Shown in pieces: positions 8,560 through 17,357 of a DNA stretch of 62,272 nt. The notes beneath the pieces are model-generated. The model made no database searches. It saw nothing but the letters and a program-made list of their open reading frames with translations, and was not told where the DNA came from. Position 1 is the stretch's first letter. Every line of letters starts with the position of its first letter. The position numbers were made by a program, and so were the translations under genes. Source of the DNA: Sulfurimonas sp. UBA6014 (GTDB lineage Bacteria; Campylobacterota; Campylobacteria; Campylobacterales; Sulfurimonadaceae); NCBI GenBank assembly GCA_002428085.1, contig DJAA01000034.1, forward strand, positions 18,984 through 81,255, read 5' to 3'.

Positions 8560-9609
8560 TTAAAGCTTTCTCTTCTCTTCGATGAAATCAAGAATTTTTT
8601 GAGGAATATTTTGAAGTGAAGTTTGTATGTCAACACCGCCAAGGTCGTATGCGACCTTAGGCATGCCATACACAACACAACTTTTTTCATCTTGACCTAT
8701 AGTTTTTGCACCAACATTATGCATGTTGCGCATCCCTTTTGCCCCATCACTTCCCATCCCTGTCAAAATAACACCTACAGCATTAGCACCTGCGCATTTG
8801 GCAACTGAGTTAAAAAGGACATCTACTGAGGGGCGGTGTCCACTCACTTTTTCACCGCCTCCAAGTTGCACATAGTATCTATGCCCTGAACGGCGCAAAA
8901 CCATATGTAAATCTCCCGGCGCAATAAGCACCTGACCGATACTCACGCTATCACCATTTTTTGCCTCTTTTACCTCTACTTGACACAAAGAGTTAAGGCG
9001 TTGTGCAAATTGTCCTGTAAAATTCGCAGGCATATGTTGGACAATGATGATTCCAGGACTATTTCTAGGGAGTTGTATCAAAACATCTTTGAGTGCTTCT
9101 GTTCCCCCAGTGGATGCTCCGATGGCTACGATTTTTTGCGTTGTCTCTGAGAGTGCTCCATGATAGGTAAGCGGTTTTATTGGTGGTGTATCGGTGGATT
9201 TTATTTGTATTTTGGCACGTGCGGCAGATTTTACTTTTGCTAAAAGCTCCTCGCGAATCTCATCTGAGCCATCATAAATATTGGAGTGTGGTTTAGCCAC
9301 AAAATCAATCGCACCCGCTTCAAGCGCGTCAAGCGTTGTTTTTGCCCCTTTTTGGGTTAAAGATGAAACCATAACAACAGGCAGTGGCATGAACTGCATA
9401 AGTTTTTTTACAAAAGTTATGCCGTCCATGCGAGGCATTTCTACATCCAGACAAATAACATCGGGTTTTGATTTGAGAATTTTATCCCGTGCTACGTAGG
9501 CATCGACAGCTGTTTCAACACTGCTTATGTCGGGGTCTTTTGACAATATATCACTTAAAACCGCTCGAGCCGTAGCACTGTCATCAACTATCAAGACCTT
9601 GATTCCCAT
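8560..9609 (-). CDS. cheB: CheB, receptor methylesterase/glutamine deamidase
   Basis: CheB removes methyl groups from chemoreceptors when phosphorylated by CheA. The 349 residues contain a receiver domain (Asp9-Asp10, phosphoacceptor Asp55 in CLDVEMP, Lys in AKPHS) and a C-terminal methylesterase domain with the catalytic serine in GASTGG, the histidine in VQHMPANFT and the aspartate in TGMGSDG. Many Campylobacterota CheB proteins lack the receiver domain; this one is full length. It overlaps the cheD stop by one base. Confidence 0.97.
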   Translation of the reverse strand: MGIKVLIVDDSATARAVLSDILSKDPDISSVETAVDAYVARDKILKSKPDVICLDVEMPRMDGITFVKKLMQFMPLPVVMVSSLTQKGAKTTLDALEAGAIDFVAKPHSNIYDGSDEIREELLAKVKSAARAKIQIKSTDTPPIKPLTYHGALSETTQKIVAIGASTGGTEALKDVLIQLPRNSPGIIIVQHMPANFTGQFAQRLNSLCQVEVKEAKNGDSVSIGQVLIAPGDLHMVLRRSGHRYYVQLGGGEKVSGHRPSVDVLFNSVAKCAGANAVGVILTGMGSDGAKGMRNMHNVGAKTIGQDEKSCVVYGMPKVAYDLGGVDIQTSLQNIPQKILDFIEEKRKL

Positions 9610-10073
9610 TATTCACTCTCTTTTATATATTTGAGCATCACTTTGCCTGTATCACTGATCATTAAAATGCGTCTGCCTTGTGTGCCACCAACATCTTGTG
9701 CGGTAATGGGTATTTTGTATTCGTTCAAAACCTCTTTGGCAATGACGATGTTTTTACGTCCAACCATCATATCTTCATGCGCGATTGTATCTATGACATT
9801 ACCGCCGCCAAAAATTTTGGCTTCCATGTTGTTGAGTTTACAACCGACGTTGAGCATCCCCTCGACAAGTCGGTGGATGGCGATATTTCCATATTTGGGA
9901 CTTTGGAGTCCATTTCCGTTCCACAACGGCACCAAATAATGGTTCATCCCGCCAATCATCTCCACTTTGTCGTAAATGCATACAGAAACACATGAGCCCA
10001 AAATGGTACTTATTTCAGTCGGTCTAGCTCCAATGTAAAACTCACCGACATGAATGAATTTTTTAATAAGCAT
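9609..10073 (-). CDS. cheD: CheD, chemoreceptor glutamine deamidase
   Basis: CheD deamidates glutamines of chemoreceptors to methylatable glutamates and in some bacteria also docks on receptors or CheC. The 154 residues show the catalytic Cys28 in ILGSCVSVCIYD, His45 in GGMNHYLVP, and the family segments KYGNIAIHRLVEGM and AKIFGGGNVI. It is flanked by cheB and the histidine-less kinase homologue, each overlapping by one base. Confidence 0.96.
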   Translation of the reverse strand: MLIKKFIHVGEFYIGARPTEISTILGSCVSVCIYDKVEMIGGMNHYLVPLWNGNGLQSPKYGNIAIHRLVEGMLNVGCKLNNMEAKIFGGGNVIDTIAHEDMMVGRKNIVIAKEVLNEYKIPITAQDVGGTQGRRILMISDTGKVMLKYIKESE

Positions 10074-10966
10074 TAAAACTCCATCATACCACTGTCTGAG
10101 GATTCTTCAAAAAATTCATCTGAACCAAGTCCCTCCGAGACAGATAAACTCGCTTCATCTTTCTGAGCTATTTTTACTAAAAAGACAGTTTTATCATCTT
10201 CACTAAAATGATCAATAGAGCCATCAAGAGACTCAACGATTTCTTTAACAACACTCAATCCAAGACCCAAACCTTGCCCTGGTCGCGTTTTCCCTGTGTT
10301 GTGTTTGTAGAAACGGTTATAAATATTTTTACTGTGATCCGCATATACTCCTTCACCAAAATCTTCAACTCGTATAATATAATCACTTCCTTCTTGCGCA
10401 AATACAATATTTACATCTGCATCTGGATACGAATATTCACAAGCATTTGAGAGGAGATTGAGCAAAATAAGATAAAGTTTTTGCCCATCTGTGACCATTT
10501 TTTCTAGCATCTTATTTTCTACTTTTATATGCAATGATTTTTCTTTTATAAGATGCTCAAAATAGTTTATTGCCTCTTGCGCAATATCTTCAGGGGTGAT
10601 GCGTGCATATGCATTTCCCATCTCGCCGTACTCTATTTCAGAAGCGGCAAAGATATTTTTGAGACTAAAGTCCAGATACGTAAGCTCACTTCGCATCATC
10701 GAACCGATGGCATCAAGACGTGTAGTGTCCACATCTTTTTTGATTTTTCTAGAGAGGCTCAGAAGTGAAGAGAGCGGATTGTTGAACTCATTTTTGATGA
10801 GGGATAAAAAGTAGCTTTTTGCGGCTTCAACTTCTTTGCTACGTTCATTCATTTCAAGAAGTTTTTTGGTCATAAATTCCATTTCAGCGATTGAAGCACT
10901 TTTCTCTTCAAACCTTCTTCCTATCTCTTTTAAAAGCGCTTGGTCACTCATGTTGAATATTTCCAT
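10073..10966 (-). CDS. Histidine-kinase-like ATPase lacking the phosphoacceptor histidine
   Basis: A 297-residue protein with an N-terminal coiled region, a HisKA-like dimerisation helix at about 50-80 and a HATPase domain with all nucleotide boxes (NLLSNACEY, VEDFGEG, GQGLGLGLSVVKEIV). In the H-box, FLSLIKNEFNNPL, the position that is histidine in active kinases is Asn59, so autophosphorylation on the usual residue is not possible. It may be an allosteric partner or a phosphatase-only homologue. The C-terminus ends in an acidic stretch and GMMEF. It lies between cheR and cheD. Confidence 0.85.
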   Translation of the reverse strand: MEIFNMSDQALLKEIGRRFEEKSASIAEMEFMTKKLLEMNERSKEVEAAKSYFLSLIKNEFNNPLSSLLSLSRKIKKDVDTTRLDAIGSMMRSELTYLDFSLKNIFAASEIEYGEMGNAYARITPEDIAQEAINYFEHLIKEKSLHIKVENKMLEKMVTDGQKLYLILLNLLSNACEYSYPDADVNIVFAQEGSDYIIRVEDFGEGVYADHSKNIYNRFYKHNTGKTRPGQGLGLGLSVVKEIVESLDGSIDHFSEDDKTVFLVKIAQKDEASLSVSEGLGSDEFFEESSDSGMMEF

Positions 10967-10975
10967 TTTCTTTCC

Positions 10976-11800
10976 TTATTGTTTCATATAGATTGATGAT
11001 CTAACTAACTTTAAATTTTTAACACTTGGTGGAATCGACTCAGAGTGCCCGATAAAAAGTAATCCGCCAGTTTGCAAAAGCTTTGTAAGGTGGACATTTA
11101 TCTGAGTTTGTATCACTTTATCAAAATAAATCATGACATTGCGACAAAAAATGATGTCGATAGGATTGGTAAACATGTTGTAGTTCCCATAGACTAGATT
11201 ATATTTGCGAAAAGTAATCATTTTTTTTATAGAATCATTGACGATAAATTCTTTTGCGATTGGATTGTTTCTCAGAGTAAAATATTTTTTTATGAGGCTA
11301 GTTGATAATCCTTCCATAGATTTTTGAGAATAAATTCCCTGCATCGCCTTTTTTAAAATATCTTCAGAGATATCTGTTGCCAATATTTTAATATCCCATG
11401 ATTCAATATTTGGGATATGCTCATGTAAAAATATAGCAATACTATACGGCTCTTCACCACTGGATGAGGCACTTGACCAGATGCGTAACTTTTTCTTTTC
11501 TTTTTTTAAAAGAGTATTTTTGACATACTCTTGAAAATAAACCCATTGCTCTTTCTCGCGAAAAAAAGAGGTAACGTTTGTAGTGATGGCATCTTCAAGC
11601 TCAAAGTCGGCAGTGCTACCACTTTGATGAATAAAATATTCATAAAGCTCCATATAGCTCTTTAACCCTTTTTTAGTCACGAGCTTACTAAGTCTCGATT
11701 GCATCATGGAGACTTTTTGATCATTTAAAGAGATGCCTAATCTCTCATGAATAAGCTCTCTAAAGAGGTTGAACTCTTTTTTTTTTAATTCTAGCAACAT
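10976..11800 (-). CDS. cheR: CheR, chemoreceptor methyltransferase
   Basis: CheR methylates receptor glutamates using S-adenosylmethionine. The 274-residue protein has the all-helical N-terminal domain (FRELIHERLGISL, SRLSKLV), TTNVTSFFREKEQW, the SAM-binding motif RIWSSASSSGEEPYS, the ILATDIS segment, and FCRNVMIYF and FIGHSESI. The length matches the E. coli type, which contains the beta subdomain that binds receptor C-terminal pentapeptides; this matters because several products of the operon have such tails. Confidence 0.97.
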   Translation of the reverse strand: MLLELKKKEFNLFRELIHERLGISLNDQKVSMMQSRLSKLVTKKGLKSYMELYEYFIHQSGSTADFELEDAITTNVTSFFREKEQWVYFQEYVKNTLLKKEKKKLRIWSSASSSGEEPYSIAIFLHEHIPNIESWDIKILATDISEDILKKAMQGIYSQKSMEGLSTSLIKKYFTLRNNPIAKEFIVNDSIKKMITFRKYNLVYGNYNMFTNPIDIIFCRNVMIYFDKVIQTQINVHLTKLLQTGGLLFIGHSESIPPSVKNLKLVRSSIYMKQ

Positions 11801-11803
11801 TTT

Positions 11804-13921
11804 TTAATGGACTTTTATCTTAAAAAGTGCATCTACGTTGAGAATAAGAGCAATCTCTCCATTTCCCATAACTGCACCTCCCGTAATACCTTCTAGTTTA
11901 GCAAGCGCTTTTCCTAAGGGTTTGATAACTACCTGCTGACGCCCCACTAAATCATCAATAAGGAGTGCATATTTGCCATCTTCACTCTCGACGCAAATGA
12001 GAGTTGACTCCCAAATTTCTGGTCGTTTGTCGTTAATATCTAGTATCTCATTGAGGCGCATAACAGGAATCATCTCGCCGCGAAGGTCTACAAACTCCCC
12101 TTTGTTCCTTGCCGTATGAACAATATCTTTTGAAGGGATAAAAGATTCAACAACACTTAACGTAGGGATAATAAATATATCTCCCGCACTTTTAACAATC
12201 ATGCCATCAATAATCGCCAAAGTAAGCGGAAGTAAAATCGTAAAAACAGAGCCTTCCCCCATTTTTGACTCAATTTCTACCTTTCCTTGAAGTTTTTCGA
12301 TAGAGGAGCGAACAACATCAAGTCCAACTCCACGACCTGAAATATCGCTAATCACATCCGCAGTAGAAAACCCTGCTTGCATGATGAGTCCATATATTTG
12401 CTGGTCGCTTAAAACATCCTCTTTACTTATGATACCTCGCTCTAGTGCTTTGGCATAGACTTTATCTTTGTTAATGCCGCGTCCATCATCACGTACTTCA
12501 ATAGCGATATTTCCCGCTTTATGATACGCTCTTAAAAGAACATGCCCTTTTGGATTTTTACCTGCTGCTGCACGCTCTTGAACGGTCGCTTCTATCCCAT
12601 GGTCAATAGCATTTCTAATGATGTGAATGAGTGGGTCAGAGAGTGAGTCAACCATAGTTTTATCAACCTCAGTCTCTTCTCCTTCTATGCGCAACTCTAT
12701 ATCTTTGTTCACTTTTTTAGAAGCATCTCGCGCAACACGTTTCATTTTGTCAAATGTGTCATGAACGGGGACCATTCTCAGCGCCATAACACGGTTTTGG
12801 ATAAGACGGGTGATTTTGCTAAGGTTTTCAATGGTCCTTGTTAGCTGAGGGCTGTTGAGACTTTTGATCTCTTCATTTTCAGATACAAAGTTTTGAGTGA
12901 TGACCATCTCGCCCACAGAATCAAAAAGTTCGTCTAATTTTTGTGTATCTATTTTTATGAAAGAGCGTTTATCTTCTTTGCGACGATGTTCAAACTCTAT
13001 AGGCTCTTCTTTTGTGTTTGCTTGAGTTTTCTCTTGTATCAAAGGAGCTATTTCATCGGCTACAACGGTTGCTTCATGGAGAACAACTCTTTCTTCTGGA
13101 AGTGCTTCATTGTCGTTTTGTGTAGCTTCTATCAAAGTGATAGAAAACTCTTGAGGTTCAACAAATAAAAATACCTCTTCAATCGAGTCAACACTCTCCT
13201 CGCTTTCTAAAAAAAGCTCAACATGACTCCAGTGACTTATCTCAACATCAAAATTTTCTATTGTTTGGATGTGAGGAACACTCCATCTAGATTGGAGTAT
13301 TTGTCCTTTTTCACTTAAGAGACCAAAGAAGCGTCCATGGTCATATCCCCTATGATAAATATCGTTATCAAGTTTTAAAACTATTTTATATAAAAATTTT
13401 CCAAGTTGCGCTACTGGCTCTTGGATAGTTTTTTCTTCTATTTTTTTTGGTTCATCTATAAATGTGAAAGGTTCATCTTTATTAGAAAACTCTTGAGCAA
13501 CATTACTCATATCTGCAAAAGGGGTCTCTTGAGTTGATTTGTTCAGAAGAAGCTGTTTGATAGATTCAAGGGTAGAGTGGTAGTTTGGAGGAACACCCTC
13601 ATCTCCACTTACTTCTAGCCAGAGTGTTGCTTTTATGACATCTACAGCACTTAGAAAAATATCTATTGCATAAGCTGGCACACTCACTGTGCTATCGCGG
13701 TAGTGATCTAAAACATCTTCAAAAAGATGGACAAATCCGCCCAAACGGGTAAAACCAAAAGAGTTGGCACTTCCTTTAAGTGTATGAACACCGCGAAAGA
13801 GCTCATTGAGTAACTCTTTATTTTGTGAGTCCTCTTCATAATTGATAATATCTATATCGAGTTTCTCAATGATTTCAGTTGCTTCTTCGATAAATATAGA
13901 ACGTATTTCTTCTTTAGTCAT
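11804..13921 (-). CDS. cheA: CheA, chemotaxis histidine kinase
   Basis: CheA phosphorylates CheY and CheB in response to receptors. Domains in order are Hpt (His46 in GVHTLKGSANSFGF), a long linker, the P3 dimerisation domain (QNRVMALRMVPV), the P4 ATPase (HIIRNAIDHGIE, DDGRGIN, GRGVGLDVV) and the CheW-like P5 domain. There is no fused receiver domain. I choose ATG 13921, which overlaps the upstream STAS gene by eight bases (ATGACTAA); an ATG 33 bases further up would add an 11-residue leader that does not resemble the family. Confidence 0.96.
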   Translation of the reverse strand: MTKEEIRSIFIEEATEIIEKLDIDIINYEEDSQNKELLNELFRGVHTLKGSANSFGFTRLGGFVHLFEDVLDHYRDSTVSVPAYAIDIFLSAVDVIKATLWLEVSGDEGVPPNYHSTLESIKQLLLNKSTQETPFADMSNVAQEFSNKDEPFTFIDEPKKIEEKTIQEPVAQLGKFLYKIVLKLDNDIYHRGYDHGRFFGLLSEKGQILQSRWSVPHIQTIENFDVEISHWSHVELFLESEESVDSIEEVFLFVEPQEFSITLIEATQNDNEALPEERVVLHEATVVADEIAPLIQEKTQANTKEEPIEFEHRRKEDKRSFIKIDTQKLDELFDSVGEMVITQNFVSENEEIKSLNSPQLTRTIENLSKITRLIQNRVMALRMVPVHDTFDKMKRVARDASKKVNKDIELRIEGEETEVDKTMVDSLSDPLIHIIRNAIDHGIEATVQERAAAGKNPKGHVLLRAYHKAGNIAIEVRDDGRGINKDKVYAKALERGIISKEDVLSDQQIYGLIMQAGFSTADVISDISGRGVGLDVVRSSIEKLQGKVEIESKMGEGSVFTILLPLTLAIIDGMIVKSAGDIFIIPTLSVVESFIPSKDIVHTARNKGEFVDLRGEMIPVMRLNEILDINDKRPEIWESTLICVESEDGKYALLIDDLVGRQQVVIKPLGKALAKLEGITGGAVMGNGEIALILNVDALFKIKVH

Positions 13922-14180
13922 GGTGTATCCAATGCAAACTGCCATAATTGGCAAGTTTTAGTATTCCATCGTCTATTGCGGGAATGCGAATTTGAGGTTT
14001 GCTTTTTTTGATACTAAATAAAAGAGCAAAAAGGGAAGAAGAGACAAAAATCTCTTTCTCCCCAATCACTTCTATAGATTCAATATATTCTAAACGGGGT
14101 TGAATAAACTTTTTTAGCTCGATTACTTCACCCAAATCCATATCTAGTTCTATCTCAAGAACATCGCCATCTATTGTCAT
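13914..14180 (-). CDS. Small STAS-like protein
   Basis: An 88-residue protein with an alternating beta-alpha pattern. Its strand-like segments (LEIELDMDL, ESIEVIGEKEIF, QIRIPAIDDGILKLANY) fit a minimal STAS fold of the MlaB or anti-sigma-factor-antagonist type, but no phosphorylatable serine motif is obvious. It lies directly between the chemoreceptor (stop, then ATG) and cheA (eight-base overlap), so it is made in step with both and may act in the receptor-kinase array. The family call rests on fold pattern and position only. Confidence 0.6.
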   Translation of the reverse strand: MTIDGDVLEIELDMDLGEVIELKKFIQPRLEYIESIEVIGEKEIFVSSSLFALLFSIKKSKPQIRIPAIDDGILKLANYGSLHWIHHD

Positions 14181-16136
14181 TTAGAACTCCTTCAAGTCCT
14201 CATCATCAAGTGGAAAAACGTCATGATTGCTCTTTGAAGGTTTTTTAGACGCGAGAGCTTTTTTAGGTTGTGCAAAGCCCATACGCTTCGTTGTTTTTTG
14301 CGTGCGACCTGTTGGTCTCTCTGAGTGTCCTGCACTTGTAATACCAACCATTGCTGCGATAACTGCCACCATATCTTGCATAGAGACAGCTTGCGCGTTG
14401 AGCTCTTCAGATGCAGCTGCGGCTTCTTCAGATGTTGCAGCATTTTGTTGTGTTACTTGGTCGATATTTCCCATAGCTTGCGCGATTTGGCTCATCCCTT
14501 CACTTTGTTCTTTTGTAGAGATAGAGATTTCACTGATAAGATTTGAAGTCTTTTTGATTCGCTCATCAATATTTCCAAATGCCTCATTTGTTTTCTTTGC
14601 TACATCTAAACCATTTTTGATTTGTTTGATTGATTGCTCGATGATCTCTGAAGTCTCTGTCGCAGCATTTGCTGAGCGTTGAGCAAGACCTTTAACTTCA
14701 TCAGCAACAACGGCAAAACCTAATCCATGCTCACCTGCACGTGCCGCTTCAACAGCTGCATTAAGGGCTAGAAGTTTTGTTTGTGATGCTATCTCATCAA
14801 TAGTTTTGATGATTTTTGCGATTCTCTCACTTGAACTGTTTATCTCTTGCATAGCAGCCATCAGTTCCGTTCCACGTGCAAAACCTTCAGATGCGGCTTC
14901 TTTGGTATCTTTTGCCAAGATATCCGCTTCACGAGAGTTGTCTGCATTTTGGTTGTTGATGGCAGTTGCTTGCTCTACCGTCGCACTTACCTCTTCTATA
15001 GAGCTTGCTTGTTGGGAGGCACCCTCTGCTAAAGCTTGAGAAGATTCAGATATTTCACCCGCCGCACTTACGACTTGTGAGTTCGCACTTGTGATGGACT
15101 CAACTGCACGAATAATAGGAACTGTGATACTTCTAATGAGGTAAACAGCCAAAGAGGCACCAACAATCAACGCTATGATTAAACCTACAATCATGATGTA
15201 AGAAGATGCAGCCAAACTCTCAGCTGATTCTTTTGAAATTTCAGCAGTTTGACCCATCGCAACTCTCGCTGTTTCTTGTGCTGCTTCTAAAACTTCGCTG
15301 CCTACACTTGTACGCTTTTTAGCGAGTTCTTCAAGCATAATCCAACTTTTGATAAAGTTGTCAAGCGCTTCTTTATACTCGTTTGCAGCCATTTCTGTCT
15401 CTTTAATCGTCTCAAGATCTTCTGCTCTAAAGGTTATTTTGGTAAGAGCACCAAACAACTGTTCCATTTTAGGAAAGTTTTTTTGTGCATCGTAAATGAT
15501 AGACGGCTCTCGAAGTGCCTGTGATTTGAATGCTTTGATTCTTGTGTCATTCCCTATATCGATAATATCATTGACGATTGATATTTTTTGCAATCTCTCT
15601 TTAAGTTTTTCAGGAGACTGTTTGGAAGCAATCTCACTGTTCATCATTTTTGTCTGGTTGAGTAAAAAATCATTACAACTTGCCATATACTTCGCCGCAC
15701 CTTTGTCAAGGTCGCCTCTATAAGTATTGAGCTTGCCTAGAAGAGTTTCTGTATCTGTAATAAGTGCATCGTACTCTAGAGTTTTTATTCTTGCTTTTTT
15801 CTCAAGTTCAGTGAGCTTTGGCAATGAATATTTTTCAGCAAGTGCTTTAGCCTCATCAAGATGGAATTTTATATCACTTAAATACTGGCGTCCTTCCACG
15901 AGAAATTTCTTCTCTTCACTCAGACCATACCCTCTGATGGCATACATAGTTAAAAGAGCGTGTCTCTCGACATTATTTCCTACTCCCAACTCTGGCACAT
16001 ATATATTTGCTAGCTGGTGTGAACCTTCCTCAACGTTTTTCATGTTAATGATAGCCATTGAACCCAAAATAACGGTGATCAAAAGGAGTAAAACAAACCC
16101 TATACTAATCTTATATGTTAATGTCAAATTTTTCAT
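14181..16136 (-). CDS. Methyl-accepting chemotaxis protein (transmembrane receptor)
   Basis: A 651-residue receptor. It has a first membrane segment at about 10-30, a periplasmic helical region of about 280 residues with no cysteines forming a cofactor site (four-helix or helical-bimodular type by size), a second membrane segment at about 315-340, and the cytoplasmic hairpin whose tip is EIASQTKLLALNAAVEAARAGEHG. The C-terminus carries a lysine-rich linker and then DDEDLKEF, an end that resembles the CheR/CheB-docking pentapeptide of E. coli receptors in having a hydrophobic residue three before a final Phe. It follows cheW by two bases and is the only receptor in the operon, so it is probably matched to its CheA. 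Confidence 0.96.
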   Translation of the reverse strand: MKNLTLTYKISIGFVLLLLITVILGSMAIINMKNVEEGSHQLANIYVPELGVGNNVERHALLTMYAIRGYGLSEEKKFLVEGRQYLSDIKFHLDEAKALAEKYSLPKLTELEKKARIKTLEYDALITDTETLLGKLNTYRGDLDKGAAKYMASCNDFLLNQTKMMNSEIASKQSPEKLKERLQKISIVNDIIDIGNDTRIKAFKSQALREPSIIYDAQKNFPKMEQLFGALTKITFRAEDLETIKETEMAANEYKEALDNFIKSWIMLEELAKKRTSVGSEVLEAAQETARVAMGQTAEISKESAESLAASSYIMIVGLIIALIVGASLAVYLIRSITVPIIRAVESITSANSQVVSAAGEISESSQALAEGASQQASSIEEVSATVEQATAINNQNADNSREADILAKDTKEAASEGFARGTELMAAMQEINSSSERIAKIIKTIDEIASQTKLLALNAAVEAARAGEHGLGFAVVADEVKGLAQRSANAATETSEIIEQSIKQIKNGLDVAKKTNEAFGNIDERIKKTSNLISEISISTKEQSEGMSQIAQAMGNIDQVTQQNAATSEEAAAASEELNAQAVSMQDMVAVIAAMVGITSAGHSERPTGRTQKTTKRMGFAQPKKALASKKPSKSNHDVFPLDDEDLKEF

Positions 16137-16138
16137 CT

Positions 16139-16660
16139 TTACACTCCTGCTTTTTCTGTTTTATTTGATTTACGCTCTTCGAAAGAACCGATTTGTGTCA
16201 GTTCGTCATCCTCAAAAATCTTTTCCATGTCAAGAATCAAAATAACATCTGATCCAACTTCTGCAACACTCTTGATAAAAGTGGTGTCAATATGTGAGCC
16301 AAATTTTGGTGGTTCATTTAAATCTTTTTCACTAAATGTGAGAACATCCTCAACTCGGTCCACAATAAAGCCTATGTTTACCCCACTCACTTCATTGATG
16401 ATAATTGCAGTGTTCATATCATGCTCTTTTTTTTCTATGCCAAACTTTACGCGAATGTCTACTATGGGGATAATAGAACCACGAAGATTGACAACCCCTT
16501 CTACGAAAGGCGGAGTTCTAGGTACATGCGTGATTTTCATCATTGCAATAATTTCGTTTATGTGAGAAATATCTATTCCATACTGTTCATTCTTAACAAA
16601 GAAACTCAAATAACGATGTCTGCTTCCGCCTTCTTCACCTTCTAAATCTTTTGTTCTCAT
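16139..16660 (-). CDS. cheW: CheW, receptor-kinase coupling protein
   Basis: CheW bridges chemoreceptors and CheA. The 173-residue single-domain protein shows RYLSFFVKNEQYGIDISHINEII, the VPRTPPFVEGVVNLRGSIIPIVDIR core and GFIVDRVEDVL. It overlaps the cheY stop by one base (TAATG) and is followed by the receptor. The C-terminal 25 residues are a charged extension not needed for the fold. Confidence 0.97.
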   Translation of the reverse strand: MRTKDLEGEEGGSRHRYLSFFVKNEQYGIDISHINEIIAMMKITHVPRTPPFVEGVVNLRGSIIPIVDIRVKFGIEKKEHDMNTAIIINEVSGVNIGFIVDRVEDVLTFSEKDLNEPPKFGSHIDTTFIKSVAEVGSDVILILDMEKIFEDDELTQIGSFEERKSNKTEKAGV

Positions 16661-17046
16661 TAAATCCCCAATACCATTTTTACAGCTTTAATCAGCTTTT
16701 CATCACTAAATGGCTTTACCATCCACCCCGTAACCCCTATCTCTTTGCCTCTTTCTTTCATAACAGGAGAACTCTCTGTTGTTAAAATCAGAATAGGTTT
16801 ATTTTTAAAACGTTCATCTGCTTTTAATGTTGCTGCGAGGTCAAGTCCATTCATCTGCGGCATATTTATATCACTGATGAGCATGTCGAAATTTTCATTT
16901 CCGCTCATCAAAAGATTTAGCAGCTCTGCAGGATTTTGATAAAGTGCTAAAATAACGCCCCCATTTTGCACCATCTCATCGAGCGCCATTTGAGCGGTAG
17001 CCAAAATAGTTTTTGAATCATCTACTAAAATAACTTTCTTTGCCAA
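16660..17046 (-). CDS. cheY: CheY-like single-domain response regulator
   Basis: A stand-alone receiver of 128 residues: Asp9-Asp10, phosphoacceptor Asp59 in LISDINMP, Thr in ILTTES, Lys in MVKPFSD. It is the promoter-proximal gene of the chemotaxis operon and the likely output of its CheA. Whether it is the motor-binding CheY or a phosphate sink cannot be told from sequence, as Campylobacterota often carry several. A possible minus-strand -10 box (TACAAT) lies at 17118-17123. Confidence 0.93.
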   Translation of the reverse strand: MAKKVILVDDSKTILATAQMALDEMVQNGGVILALYQNPAELLNLLMSGNENFDMLISDINMPQMNGLDLAATLKADERFKNKPILILTTESSPVMKERGKEIGVTGWMVKPFSDEKLIKAVKMVLGI

Positions 17047-17357
17047 AGCTTATCCTTTTAATTGCACATCTAAGCTATTTAACTCATTTAATTTTGAGCA
17101 AAAATGCAATGTTGGAAATTGTATCTTTTATATTTATAAAATTTTATTAAAAATTCTAATGAATTAAAATAGATGGCTGAGTCTTATACTCAAGTTATAC
17201 CGCGCTACTTTTCACTTTTTGAAAAGTAATGAAAATTATGCATAAGTTAAATAAAACTTAAAGCTTGATGAGATATAATTCCAGACTTTTTGTAAAAATA
17301 GACTTTTGAGTAGAGTATTTAAAAGTTTATAAGCATAATATATTTCAAGGATCGTGA
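17047..17357. other. Divergent intergenic region between cheY and rplU (311 bases)
   Basis: No convincing gene lies here. The region is very AT-rich and must hold the minus-strand chemotaxis promoter (TACAAT-like box at 17118-17123, weak) and the plus-strand rplU promoter (TATAAT at 17274-17279, good). A perfect hairpin with 9-base arms TACTTTTCA (17206-17214) and TGAAAAGTA (17220-17228) lies in between; it has no T-run and is not near a gene end, so its role is unclear. Confidence 0.7.
17274..17279 (+). promoter_or_regulatory. -10 box of the rplU-rpmA promoter
   Basis: TATAAT within GATGAGATATAATTCC, 78 bases before the rplU start. Housekeeping promoters of Campylobacterota often have a strong -10 box and a weak -35 region, and no clear -35 is seen here. 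The long leader would suit autoregulation by L21, but no structure shows that. Confidence 0.6.

Noticed and set aside
9678..9995. Open frame of about 100 codons on the plus strand across cheD.
   Set aside because: cheD on the other strand has its catalytic residues and overlaps its neighbours; the plus-strand frame has no family signal or ribosome binding site.
13921..13954. Longer cheA start giving an 11-residue extension.
   Set aside because: The extra residues are the shifted end of the STAS gene; the ATGACTAA overlap start gives the family N-terminus.
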